From the NCBI GenBank assembly GCA_937120495.1, contig CAKZJW010000109.1, forward strand, positions 1-41,042: DNA of 41,042 bases, given 5' to 3'. Positions 31,880 through 39,979 of this stretch are shown in pieces. A model generated the notes under the pieces. That model was not told the origin of the DNA, searched no databases, and saw only the letters and a list, made by a program, of their open reading frames with translations. Within the stretch, counting starts at the first letter, position 1. Each line of letters starts with the position of its first letter. The position numbers and the translations under genes were made by a program. This DNA comes from an uncultured Oligoflexia bacterium. GTDB lineage: Bacteria; Bdellovibrionota; Bacteriovoracia; Bacteriovoracales; Bacteriovoracaceae.

Positions 31880-33026
31880 TTCACTTTTTGCTTTCGAATC
31901 TGATTGCAAGGCTCTCGTTAGAAATCATAAAAGAAAACTTATTGTTAAAACTGTAAAAATAAAAGACCTTGTTTCTAAAACTCATTTTCATGGACGCTAC
32001 TTTAAAGTCCTTAAAAGAAACTCTGAAGATGCAATTGCATTTAACTCTCCAGATAGTTTTAGAGCTTGTACTGTTTATTATCACTCTACACTTGCGAAAG
32101 ACTATTTTAAGAATAACTTTGAATTAAAAAGACTACAAAGACCTCGGGCAATTAAACTTAGAATTGAGATGAACTTAGGTTTTGAAGAGTCTGTTCATAT
32201 GATGCATGAAAATAATGGGCTGTTCTACAATAATGCAGTCACAATTCCACCAAGCACGAATTCTAGAATTATTGATAAGCCTTGGTTTTATGAAATTTGG
32301 TTTGCACCTAAAAAACCAGTAAAGATTGATAGCTCTATATATAGAGCCTCTGAGCTCGTTACATCAGGTCCCTTTATGTCCAGCCTCCTATTAGGTGTCG
32401 GGCAATCACAAGCGACAACAATTGGAATTGATTTGATAAGAGGAACTGAATTTGGTGCAGGTTTTTATACAAAAACTCTAGCTCTTTCAATTGGTGTTAC
32501 TGCTATTGTTCCAAGCTTGCTTAAGTGGTTATCTAAACCTTTTAAACAAACACTCTATCTTGACTCAGCAATGATACCTGAAGTTATTTATCACGAGTAC
32601 TCACACTATGCTTTAAGTGAGTTCCTAAGCATTGATAAACATGCTCCAGTAGTTGAAGGTGTTGCTAACTACTTTGCTGCCATTATTGGAAAGACTGATA
32701 GTATTCTAGACTCAACTCGTGGCCACTCCAAGGGACTAGTAGAGATCTCTGCGAAAGACACAAAGAACTATAAGTATTCAATGGAAGACAAGAAGTACGC
32801 TCAGCTAGACTTCTCTTTTAAGTTTCTTTACGCGATAAAAAAGACCTTTGGCCAAGAAGTGGGTACATCTATAATATTCAATGCAATTAAACTTCTTTCT
32901 AATAGAACTGGTAGAGAACTTAAATCTGATTTAATACCAGCCCTTAAAGAAGCAATTACGAAGAATCACAATTCAATTACAAATCATTTTAAATTCAATT
33001 CACTTTTACAAGAATTTGGTTTCTAA
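31845..33026 (+). CDS. Exported HExxH (gluzincin-like) metallopeptidase-like protein
   Basis: 393 residues from ATG 31845, which has AGGGAG upstream and opens the signal peptide MKLLIFIYLLSSSLFAF. In the second half, IYHEYSHYAL gives the zinc-binding HExxH, and VVEGVANYFAA about 20 residues later gives the third-ligand Glu in the E-G-x-A-x-Y-F context of gluzincins. A possible membrane-active hydrophobic stretch (about 175-225) precedes it. The gene overlaps the lipoprotein gene, so the two proteins probably work together in the envelope. Substrate unknown. Confidence 0.68.
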   Translation: MKLLIFIYLLSSSLFAFESDCKALVRNHKRKLIVKTVKIKDLVSKTHFHGRYFKVLKRNSEDAIAFNSPDSFRACTVYYHSTLAKDYFKNNFELKRLQRPRAIKLRIEMNLGFEESVHMMHENNGLFYNNAVTIPPSTNSRIIDKPWFYEIWFAPKKPVKIDSSIYRASELVTSGPFMSSLLLGVGQSQATTIGIDLIRGTEFGAGFYTKTLALSIGVTAIVPSLLKWLSKPFKQTLYLDSAMIPEVIYHEYSHYALSEFLSIDKHAPVVEGVANYFAAIIGKTDSILDSTRGHSKGLVEISAKDTKNYKYSMEDKKYAQLDFSFKFLYAIKKTFGQEVGTSIIFNAIKLLSNRTGRELKSDLIPALKEAITKNHNSITNHFKFNSLLQEFGF

Positions 33027-33033
33027 ATAATCC

Positions 33034-33079
33034 CAACGCGGGCCGCAGTGACACTACAACGCGAGACGCAATGTTACTA
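33034..33079 (+). repeat. Two adjacent 23-base direct repeats upstream of a sigma-54 promoter
   Basis: Units 33034-33056 and 33057-33079 both begin CAACGCG and end ACTA, agree at 18 of 23 positions and abut exactly. They are notably G+C-rich for this DNA. They lie about 46 bases upstream of the -24 element at 33126, roughly 73-118 bases before the expected start site, the usual place for enhancer-binding-protein sites. Confidence 0.5.
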
Positions 33080-33125
33080 GTTCCAACTTGCCCCACACAA
33101 TACCCGACAAAATCAATCAAATTCT

Positions 33126-33141
33126 TGGCATGCATCTTGCT
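33126..33141 (+). promoter_or_regulatory. Sigma-54 (RpoN) promoter
   Basis: TGGCATGCATCTTGCT matches the consensus TGGCAYR-N4-TTGCW at every defined position, with the required 10 bases between the GG and GC dinucleotides. Transcription would start near 33152, giving a leader of about 40 bases before ATG 33193. Together with the tandem repeats just upstream it suggests activation by an enhancer-binding protein. No such activator is encoded in the window. Confidence 0.65.
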
Positions 33142-33192
33142 CCTATCTTTTTAAGAGAACAATTTAAACAATTAATGAGTTTAGGAGACATC

Positions 33193-34131
33193 ATGAAAAA
33201 ATTAATTTCATCTACAGTACTTGGAATGCTTTTATTTACAACTTCAACAACACCTCTTTACGCTGCAACTGCAAATGTAAAAAATGTAAGTGTTAAAAAG
33301 GTTTCTGTTGATTCTGCATTTAATGAATTTAAAAAATCAGTTTTTATTAACGGTAACGATATGAAAATCGCAACAGAAACTCTTGTTGACCAACTAATAG
33401 ACTCAAAGGTTACTTCAGGTGAGTTACAACTTTATGTAGCAAAAAATAGCTCACAAGAAGCTTATAATAACTTTAATGAAATGCTTGATACAACTTTAGA
33501 AGACGTTGGATCTCTTCAAGATCTTGGAAAAGACGACTTAGGTTTTGTACTTCAAAATGCATTCGAAAGAACTCACTCAACAGGATCAAACTTTATGTCA
33601 TGTTCTGCGGGGAGAACGATTGGTCTTCCTCTTCTTGCTGTTGGTGTTGTACTAGGAATTATCTCTCTAGTTAACTCTACTGCATCTAAAGAAGTTGTAA
33701 CTCAAGAGTATATTGACCTTAGAAGAAAAAAGAATAACGACTACTTAAACACAGTTGCTGACCTTGAGTTAGAGATCACAACTTACGAGTCTGATATAAT
33801 TTACTACCAAGATGAGATTGATGAATTAAATAGAAGAATTGACTCTGGAAACTACTCTTCAGAAGAAGTTGAACAGATGTACCTTTTAATTCGTGACAAT
33901 GAATTTTTTATCTCTGATGCACACGCACTTATTGGAGAAGTAAATGTTGATCTTTCTTATTTTGAAAATGAATACACAACTGATCTTGCTGAACTAGAAC
34001 TAGAAGAAGTTTCTGAATTAAATAGAGTTGATGAGAAAAAAGCTGGTGCTTCTAAACAAGGTATTGCTGCAGGAATCGTTGGTGGATTAGGTGCAGTATT
34101 TGCTGTAGCTGGATTATCTGACTGTAACTAA
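33193..34131 (+). CDS. Exported coiled-coil protein with glycine-rich hydrophobic segments
   Basis: 312 residues from ATG 33193 (TAGGAGA eight bases upstream); the frame extends back to 33088 without support. A signal peptide (MKKLISSTVLGMLLFTTSTT) precedes a Lys-rich region. Then come a hydrophobic segment (IGLPLLAVGVVLGIISLV), a long acidic coiled coil (about 175-280; DLELEITTYESDIIYYQDEI) and a C-terminal glycine-rich hydrophobic tail (GIAAGIVGGLGAVFAVAGL). It is first in the sigma-54-driven unit with the Ser-rich protein, 24 bases apart. Two hydrophobic hairpin-like segments around a coiled coil suggest an envelope or extracellular structural protein. No family recognised. Confidence 0.68.
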   Translation: MKKLISSTVLGMLLFTTSTTPLYAATANVKNVSVKKVSVDSAFNEFKKSVFINGNDMKIATETLVDQLIDSKVTSGELQLYVAKNSSQEAYNNFNEMLDTTLEDVGSLQDLGKDDLGFVLQNAFERTHSTGSNFMSCSAGRTIGLPLLAVGVVLGIISLVNSTASKEVVTQEYIDLRRKKNNDYLNTVADLELEITTYESDIIYYQDEIDELNRRIDSGNYSSEEVEQMYLLIRDNEFFISDAHALIGEVNVDLSYFENEYTTDLAELELEEVSELNRVDEKKAGASKQGIAAGIVGGLGAVFAVAGLSDCN

Positions 34132-34155
34132 GAACAACCTATTTAGGAGAGAGAA

Positions 34156-35319
34156 ATGAAACTTAATAAGTATTTAATATTATCAATTCTTACGATGTTT
34201 GTAGTTACTGAAGCCATGGCACAAAGAAACAGACCATCAAGAGGAAGAACATCTTCAAGAAGTGGAAGCTCATCTAGCTCAAGTGGTTCGTCGAGTTCAA
34301 CGGTAAGTTCTGGAACATCAAGCTATGGTTCATCTTCTTCAAGCTCAAGCAGCAGTAGCTCTTCGAGCTCAAGTGGATCATACTCAAGTGGATCTTATTC
34401 GAGTGGGTCTTACTCAAGCGGATCATACACTTCAACTTATGTTGAACGTGGAAGAAACAGAATGAGAGGTAGAAATACTGCTCCAATTCTTTCACAAAGA
34501 CATGCTGAATATTCAAGAGTTAGATCTGGAAATATTTCTGCAATATCAAACTACCACGGTGGAAGATATAGAGTTTTTGCACATAGAAGATATAACTCTT
34601 TTAATAACTGCACTTATGCAAGTGGAAGATATAGAGCCCCTCGTGATTATCATGCAAGTGTAAACTCTAGAATGATTTATCATAGCACTTGGATTATGGA
34701 GCCTGTTTCATACACGTATAATTATGGTTACCACTGTATTAACAACTATCCATACTATGTACACAATGGCTATAGATACAGATACTCACCTGTTGATCTA
34801 TGTAACTATGAACTTGTTGATTTAGATGCAAAAGATGAAACTGATAAGCTAAAAGTTGTAAAAACTTATTATCAAGTTGCATGTAATGTTGCCCTTGATC
34901 AATGTGCTGCTAAAAGAGATCAACTTAACGAAGATCACACAGCTCAAAAGTATATTTGCATGGAAAAGATTGATGACAATCTTAAGCCAAGTGATAACTA
35001 CGATAATATTCCAGGAATGATTAATAACTTAACTCCAGAACAAATTAAAGAAGTTGAAACTTTTTTATCTAATACATCTGGAAAGAGACTTTTTAAACTT
35101 GGAAAAAAACGTGGATATAAGGGATGTAGAATAACTAAATCTAGAAAATGTAATTACCAAGTTACAGTAGATGGTGTTTCATATCCTAAAGAAGATGGAA
35201 GCGTATGTTCAAGCAACAAAAGAAGTGATCTTCACCTTTATGGTTGCCAAGCTTCATCTCAAAAAACAAACGCAGCCTGCCTTCTGGCCCTAGCTATAGC
35301 GGAAGGGTACTGCATCTAA
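34156..35319 (+). CDS. Secreted Ser-repeat, Cys-rich protein
   Basis: 387 residues. A signal peptide (MKLNKYLILSILTMFVVTEAMA) is followed by a low-complexity zone (residues 27-95) of serine runs and four tandem SSGSY units. An Arg/Tyr-rich zone (RYRVFAHRRYNSF and similar) comes next, and then a C-terminal domain with about a dozen cysteines. TTAGGAGAGAG precedes the ATG. The serine linker could be glycosylated or act as a flexible spacer; the Cys-rich end is probably disulfide-bonded outside the cell. Second gene of the sigma-54-dependent unit. Function unknown. Confidence 0.7.
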   Translation: MKLNKYLILSILTMFVVTEAMAQRNRPSRGRTSSRSGSSSSSSGSSSSTVSSGTSSYGSSSSSSSSSSSSSSSGSYSSGSYSSGSYSSGSYTSTYVERGRNRMRGRNTAPILSQRHAEYSRVRSGNISAISNYHGGRYRVFAHRRYNSFNNCTYASGRYRAPRDYHASVNSRMIYHSTWIMEPVSYTYNYGYHCINNYPYYVHNGYRYRYSPVDLCNYELVDLDAKDETDKLKVVKTYYQVACNVALDQCAAKRDQLNEDHTAQKYICMEKIDDNLKPSDNYDNIPGMINNLTPEQIKEVETFLSNTSGKRLFKLGKKRGYKGCRITKSRKCNYQVTVDGVSYPKEDGSVCSSNKRSDLHLYGCQASSQKTNAACLLALAIAEGYCI

Positions 35320-35332
35320 TTTTCAAATTAAC

Positions 35333-35354
35333 TAGGGAGGAGAGATCCTCCCTA
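35333..35354 (+). terminator. Strong hairpin after the Ser-rich gene
   Basis: TAGGGAGG and CCTCCCTA form a perfect 8-base stem around a 6-base loop, 14 bases after the Ser-rich stop. No T-run follows, so termination may be factor-assisted, or the hairpin may protect the transcript end. It separates this unit from rsgA. Confidence 0.5.
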
Positions 35355-35421
35355 ACTTACCGAAATAAAAGACATTTTATTTCCAAGACTTGGTAAACCT
35401 TCCATGTTATAAATCTGACAT

Positions 35422-36366
35422 ATGATTAAAGCAAAAATATTCCGCTCTTCAAAAAGAGTATTCGACTGCAGAATAAATGATACCAATGAAATTGTTCCGG
35501 CCACTGTTTACCGAGAGGTAATGAAAAAAAATCATCCAGTTGTTGGCGATAATATAATAATTCAACAAAATTCGGAATCAGCAGATTATGAAATCACTGA
35601 AATTGAGAACAGAGAAAATGAAATATTCAGAAGGATTGTTCGCTCAAATAAAAAGAAAGTCATTGCCAGTAATGTTGATGTCATTTTAATTGTAACAAGT
35701 GTTTCAAATCCAAGATACAAACCATTTTTACTTGATCGCTATCTAGCAAGAGCTGTTCAGTGGGATATCCCAGCTGCAATTGTATTTAATAAGATGGATG
35801 AATACGCAGATGATTTTGAACTCGAGTTTGAAATTGAAAAATTTAAATCTCTTGGAGTTAGTTTATTTTTCTTAAACTCCGAAGAACCAGAAGATCCTCG
35901 CTTTAGAGATGATTTTTTAGAACTTCAAGGTCTTCTAAATAACAAAACCGCTATTTGCTTAGGCCAATCAGGTGTTGGAAAAAGTAAATTAATCACAAGC
36001 CTTAGTGATGGTAAGACAGAACTTTTAAGCTCAAGATTAGCAAAAAAAGTAAACAAAGGAGCCCACACTACAACATGGGCTGAAATTGTGGACTGTGAAA
36101 ACTTTCTAATGATCGACTCTCCAGGAGTCAGAACATTAAGTCTTCAAGATATTGCAGCAGAAGAGCTTCCTAGTTTATTCCCAGATCTTTCCGAGATATT
36201 TTCTAAATGTAAATTTTCTGATTGTAAACACGAAGATAACTCAAAGGGTTGTTTTTTTCATACGCTTGATGAAGATATCTTAGATGAAAGAATTCATCTA
36301 AATCGAATCTATTCATATTTAAAACTTAAAGAAGAGATTGAATCTATTCCTGAGTGGGAAAAGTAA
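35422..36366 (+). CDS. rsgA: Ribosome small-subunit-dependent GTPase A
   Basis: 314 residues with the circularly permuted GTPase order typical of RsgA (YjeQ): an OB-fold N terminus, G4 NKMD (123-126), the P loop GQSGVGKS (181-188), G3 DSPG (232-235), then a zinc finger with C263, C268, H270 and C277. It matures the 30S subunit in the cytosol. Length and motifs are complete. It is convergent with the Hsp20-like gene with no spacer. Confidence 0.97.
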   Translation: MIKAKIFRSSKRVFDCRINDTNEIVPATVYREVMKKNHPVVGDNIIIQQNSESADYEITEIENRENEIFRRIVRSNKKKVIASNVDVILIVTSVSNPRYKPFLLDRYLARAVQWDIPAAIVFNKMDEYADDFELEFEIEKFKSLGVSLFFLNSEEPEDPRFRDDFLELQGLLNNKTAICLGQSGVGKSKLITSLSDGKTELLSSRLAKKVNKGAHTTTWAEIVDCENFLMIDSPGVRTLSLQDIAAEELPSLFPDLSEIFSKCKFSDCKHEDNSKGCFFHTLDEDILDERIHLNRIYSYLKLKEEIESIPEWEK

Positions 36367-36966
36367 TTAAATAGTCTCCTCTCCTGCTTGTTTTAGAATT
36401 GGCTTCTTTTGGTTTAAGTCTTTTGTTTTTGTAATTATAGGTTTTATTGTTATTTTAATTTTTCCTTTTATACTCTCAGGCGCACTGGCTTCAAAACCAT
36501 CTGGGATTCCAATAGTTTGAGAAAAACTACTTTGAGACATACTGCTAGAAATATTACCTTGATCATCATTTTCTACCTTCTCCATCTGCTTAGCTTTAAT
36601 TACTATAGCATCTTTTTTTGTTTCTATATCAAGTGAAACGGATTTATCTTTAGGCTTAATAAAAACATCTACACTTCCATCGTTATTTTCAAATTCATAA
36701 ACGCTTATGGGCTTTTCAATCTTCATTTCATTACGTATTTTTTTAAATCTATCTCCAATTACAGAGTCAAAAAATTTATCGTCCATTCCATTTGAGTCAA
36801 AACCATCCTCTCCAAAAGCATCAAACATCTTGTCCATCATCTGCTTTCTACTTTTCATAAACTCCTGGATCATTTTCTCTCTCTGAGTTAATTGTTCCTG
36901 CTTCGTGCTAGAGCTTTGTGCAAAACAAGAAAGTGTCGAAAAATAGAGTATAAATATTAACTTCAC
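36367..36966 (-). CDS. Exported Hsp20/alpha-crystallin-like protein
   Basis: 199 residues with a signal peptide (MKLIFILYFSTLSCFAQS). Residues 85-185 show the alternating strands of an alpha-crystallin domain: VDVFIKPKDKSVSLDIETKK then AIVIKAKQ, and SFSQTIGIPDGFEAS before a closing KGKIKITIKP. The I-x-I-like tail and the A-x-x-x-G-x-L-like end are loosely kept. The start is GTG, overlapping the stop of the upstream gene as GTGA. Small heat-shock proteins are normally cytosolic, so an exported version is notable; it may chaperone periplasmic proteins. Confidence 0.65.
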   Translation of the reverse strand: MKLIFILYFSTLSCFAQSSSTKQEQLTQREKMIQEFMKSRKQMMDKMFDAFGEDGFDSNGMDDKFFDSVIGDRFKKIRNEMKIEKPISVYEFENNDGSVDVFIKPKDKSVSLDIETKKDAIVIKAKQMEKVENDDQGNISSSMSQSSFSQTIGIPDGFEASAPESIKGKIKITIKPIITKTKDLNQKKPILKQAGEETI

Positions 36967-37766
36967 TTAGCATCCCACCTTTTAAAGTAATCAATTAAAA
37001 TATCAATTCCATCTAGAATTGATGCTGGTCCAGGCTGTAAAAAGATCTCTGGCTCCAATTCAAATATGTGATCATTTTTAAAAGCTGCAAGGTCTTCATA
37101 GCCTTTTCTTTGCTTTATTTTTTCAATTTTTACTTTCTTACCACAGTGACAAGCAAAAATAATATCAGGATTTCTCTCAAGAATATGACTCTCATTAATA
37201 AATCGATCTTTTGCTGGTTTATTTTCTTGAGTCTCTTTGAATATATTAATACCGCCACACAACTCTATTAACTCACCGACCCATTGAATTGCTGATATTT
37301 TAGGATCATCCCACTCTTCAAAATATACTCGAGGTTTTTGCTTCAGAGATCTGGAGAAATCCTTAGCCTTATTAATCTTATCAAGCATTTTTGAGATTAA
37401 AATTTCACCTGCATCTTTCTTATCTACAAGTTGTGACAAGCTTTGGACGTATCTCAATATACCATCAATACTTCTATGATTTGCAATCCAAACATCAACT
37501 CCCTGCTCTATAAGATCCCTTGCAATATCTTTTTGAATATCCGAAAATCCTAAAACTAAATCTGGGTTTTTATCAATTATTTTTTTTATATTTGAACTCG
37601 TAAACATCGACACTTTAGGCAATGACTGAGCTTTTTTAGGCCTTTTAACAAATGATGATACACCAACAATTTGTTCTCCAGCGCCAATCTCAAATAGTGT
37701 CTCGACGGACTCTTCTGTGAGGCATATAATTCTTAAAGGAATTTTGTAATTTGGTGTATACTCCAT
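36963..37766 (-). CDS. BtuF-like periplasmic-binding-fold protein without signal peptide
   Basis: 267 residues from ATG 37766 (AGGTGT upstream); the frame extends to 37829 but without a leader-like sequence. It has the cobalamin/iron-siderophore binding-protein fold: RIICLTEESVETLFEIGAG, IVGVSS, KKIIDKNPDLVLGFSDI, a long backbone helix, and WVGELIELCGG and LERNPDIIFACHCG in the second lobe. Family members like BtuF deliver B12 to an ABC importer. No importer is nearby and there is no signal peptide, so it may be a cytosolic corrinoid-binding protein. It overlaps the Hsp20-like gene by 4 bases. Confidence 0.78.
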   Translation of the reverse strand: MEYTPNYKIPLRIICLTEESVETLFEIGAGEQIVGVSSFVKRPKKAQSLPKVSMFTSSNIKKIIDKNPDLVLGFSDIQKDIARDLIEQGVDVWIANHRSIDGILRYVQSLSQLVDKKDAGEILISKMLDKINKAKDFSRSLKQKPRVYFEEWDDPKISAIQWVGELIELCGGINIFKETQENKPAKDRFINESHILERNPDIIFACHCGKKVKIEKIKQRKGYEDLAAFKNDHIFELEPEIFLQPGPASILDGIDILIDYFKRWDAK

Positions 37767-37777
37767 ACACCTATAAT
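37753..37777 (+). promoter_or_regulatory. Inverted repeat beside a -10 box in the divergent promoter region
   Basis: GGTGTAT and ATACACC form a perfect 7-base inverted repeat with a 5-base spacer (37753-37771), overlapping the start codon of the binding-protein gene. TATAAT (37772-37777) follows at once and fits the -10 box for the plus-strand thiol-disulfide gene, with TTGGTG at 37751 as a weak -35 at 15 bases. A repressor there could control both genes. Confidence 0.45.
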
Positions 37778-37810
37778 AATTAATTTCATGAAAAATTGAA
37801 AGGTCATAAA

Positions 37811-39979
37811 ATGTATAAAATTGTAACACTCCTCCTTCTAATTACTTTTAATGCTTTTGCATTGCCATCAAATGCTGAAAAACACGTTCAAATGAGCGCA
37901 AGAGCTTTTGAAATAGATGATACAAACGTATTGGCCCTTACCCTTAAACACGACAAGAAGTGGCATACATATTGGAAAAATCCAGGTGATGCTGGGCTGA
38001 CAACAAAGTTTAAATTTCTAAAAAATTCAAAGAAAGTCAAACTTCAAGCATTTGCTTGGCCAAAGCCAAAAAAATATATTGAAGCAGGTGATATTCTAAC
38101 TTTTGGTTATGCTGACACTCAAACATTTTTCTTTAAGCTAGATGAGACATTTAAGAAAACTACTTTAGAAATAAAAGGACAATGGTTAGTTTGTAAAGAT
38201 ATTTGTATCCCTGGAGAGGACTCAATAGAAATTGAAATTCAAAAAGATCTTCATGGTAGCTCTAAAGAAGAAAGCGCTGATATAAAAAATCTTGTTGAAA
38301 GTTTTTATACATTACCTAAAAAAGCTAAAAAGCCACAAAATTTAGAAATTTTTCTATCTAAAGCTCATGAAGAAAATAAACTTGTTCTTCAGTACTCATT
38401 CTCAAACATTAATATCGATCGCTTTGATATGAAATCAAACCTTCTAACACCTTATTTAAAAGATTTATTCGATTATAAAAGAGAAAAACTTTTTTACGAT
38501 TCAAACAACAAAACCCTATATGGAACCTTGTACCTTGACTGGAATGGTATTTACGAAGATCCAGAACTTCCTCTACCAAAGTCTGGTGTTTTTAAAAAAC
38601 CTATTGAAACTCAATTTTTACTTCAATACGACAAAACAGAAAATCCAATTATTATCACATATAGTTTTAAAAACTTCTCTCTTAATGGTGATAAGTCTTT
38701 AAATTCATTCTTAGATAACTTAACACCAATCGAAAGCATGGATAAAACAACGAACGAGCAGGAATATAATTTATTTCAATTCATTCTTTTTGCATTTCTT
38801 GGCGGATTAATTTTAAACCTTATGCCATGTGTTTTACCTGTAATTTCTTTGAAGTTATTTGGACTCATATCTCACTCAGATGAATCTAAAAATAAAATAC
38901 TTAAACATAACTTGGCTTATACAGCTGGTGTTTTAAGTTCATTTTTATCTCTAGGCCTAGTTATCGTATTTCTAAAATCAACTGGTGAAAAAATTGGATG
39001 GGGATTTCAACTCCAATCTGCAGGATTCGTTTTCAGTATGATGATTCTTCTACTTGTTATGGCCATGAATATGTTTGGTCTCTTTGAGTTTGTTACTCCT
39101 GGTGGAAAGACCCTTGGTGGCGCTCAAATAAAAAAAGGTATGGGTGGCGACTTCTTAAATGGTGTTCTTGCAACAATTCTTTCAACTCCTTGTTCAGCTC
39201 CTTTTTTAGGCGCTGCTCTTACATTTGCTTTTACTACAGGTGTTTTAAATATATTTATTATCTTTTTCTTTGTAGGTCTTGGTCTCGCATTTCCATTTAT
39301 ACTTACTGGTTTTTTTCCAAAGACAATAGCTTTTCTTCCAAAGCCAGGTGCTTGGATGGATAAATTAAAAAAGCTTCTTGCCTTCACTCTTCTTTTAACT
39401 TTTGTTTGGCTATACGATGTTCTTATGAATATTGTTGATTTTAACTATTTTGGAATTTATTTCAATACAATATTTGCATCTTTATTTATGGCATTTTTCT
39501 TTAGAAAACATATCTCAAAACTATTTTTTTGGAATTTGATTGTTTTTCTTATTCCTATTGGATTAACAATAAACCTATCGGTTACTGATGGCTTTAAAGA
39601 ATCTCTCACACCAACAACTCAAAATGAAGCCTCAAACTTAATTTGGAACACTTGGTCTACGGAGAAAATGCAAGAGCTCAGTGCTGAGAAGAAGTGGGTA
39701 TTTATCGACTTTACAGCAAAATGGTGTCTAACATGTAAAGTAAATAAAAAATTAGTCTTTAACTCAGAGGGGTTTGAAAAGCTAATAGAGAAACAAGACA
39801 TTGAACTTTTAATTGCCGACTGGACTAAAAGAGATGACTACATTACTGATTTTCTAAATAAATATAAAATAGTCGGTGTTCCAGCTTACTTTATTCAAAC
39901 TCCAACAGGTAAAGTAATTCACCTTGGTGAAACAATTTCTGTTTCAAAAATAATGGAAACAATTAAAGCTAACCAATAG
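37811..39979 (+). CDS. ScsB/DsbD-like thiol:disulfide interchange protein
   Basis: 722 residues from ATG 37811 (AAAGG upstream). A signal peptide is followed by a periplasmic N-terminal domain with HTYWKNPGDAGL and WLVCKDICIPGE, the paired cysteines of the ScsB/DsbD N domain. A membrane domain of about eight helices follows, with LMPCVLPVISLK and STPCSAPFLGAA, the two membrane cysteines that relay electrons. The C-terminal thioredoxin-like domain has WCLTCK (CxxC at 639-642) and the cis-proline loop VGVPAYF. It carries electrons from cytosolic thioredoxin to periplasmic proteins. All six redox cysteines are present. The stop overlaps the convergent gpsA end by 11 bases. Confidence 0.92.
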   Translation: MYKIVTLLLLITFNAFALPSNAEKHVQMSARAFEIDDTNVLALTLKHDKKWHTYWKNPGDAGLTTKFKFLKNSKKVKLQAFAWPKPKKYIEAGDILTFGYADTQTFFFKLDETFKKTTLEIKGQWLVCKDICIPGEDSIEIEIQKDLHGSSKEESADIKNLVESFYTLPKKAKKPQNLEIFLSKAHEENKLVLQYSFSNINIDRFDMKSNLLTPYLKDLFDYKREKLFYDSNNKTLYGTLYLDWNGIYEDPELPLPKSGVFKKPIETQFLLQYDKTENPIIITYSFKNFSLNGDKSLNSFLDNLTPIESMDKTTNEQEYNLFQFILFAFLGGLILNLMPCVLPVISLKLFGLISHSDESKNKILKHNLAYTAGVLSSFLSLGLVIVFLKSTGEKIGWGFQLQSAGFVFSMMILLLVMAMNMFGLFEFVTPGGKTLGGAQIKKGMGGDFLNGVLATILSTPCSAPFLGAALTFAFTTGVLNIFIIFFFVGLGLAFPFILTGFFPKTIAFLPKPGAWMDKLKKLLAFTLLLTFVWLYDVLMNIVDFNYFGIYFNTIFASLFMAFFFRKHISKLFFWNLIVFLIPIGLTINLSVTDGFKESLTPTTQNEASNLIWNTWSTEKMQELSAEKKWVFIDFTAKWCLTCKVNKKLVFNSEGFEKLIEKQDIELLIADWTKRDDYITDFLNKYKIVGVPAYFIQTPTGKVIHLGETISVSKIMETIKANQ

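Noticed and set aside
34270..34440. CRISPR-like repeat array
   Set aside because: The repeated DNA is in-frame serine and SSGSY codons inside a secreted protein, with no spacers.
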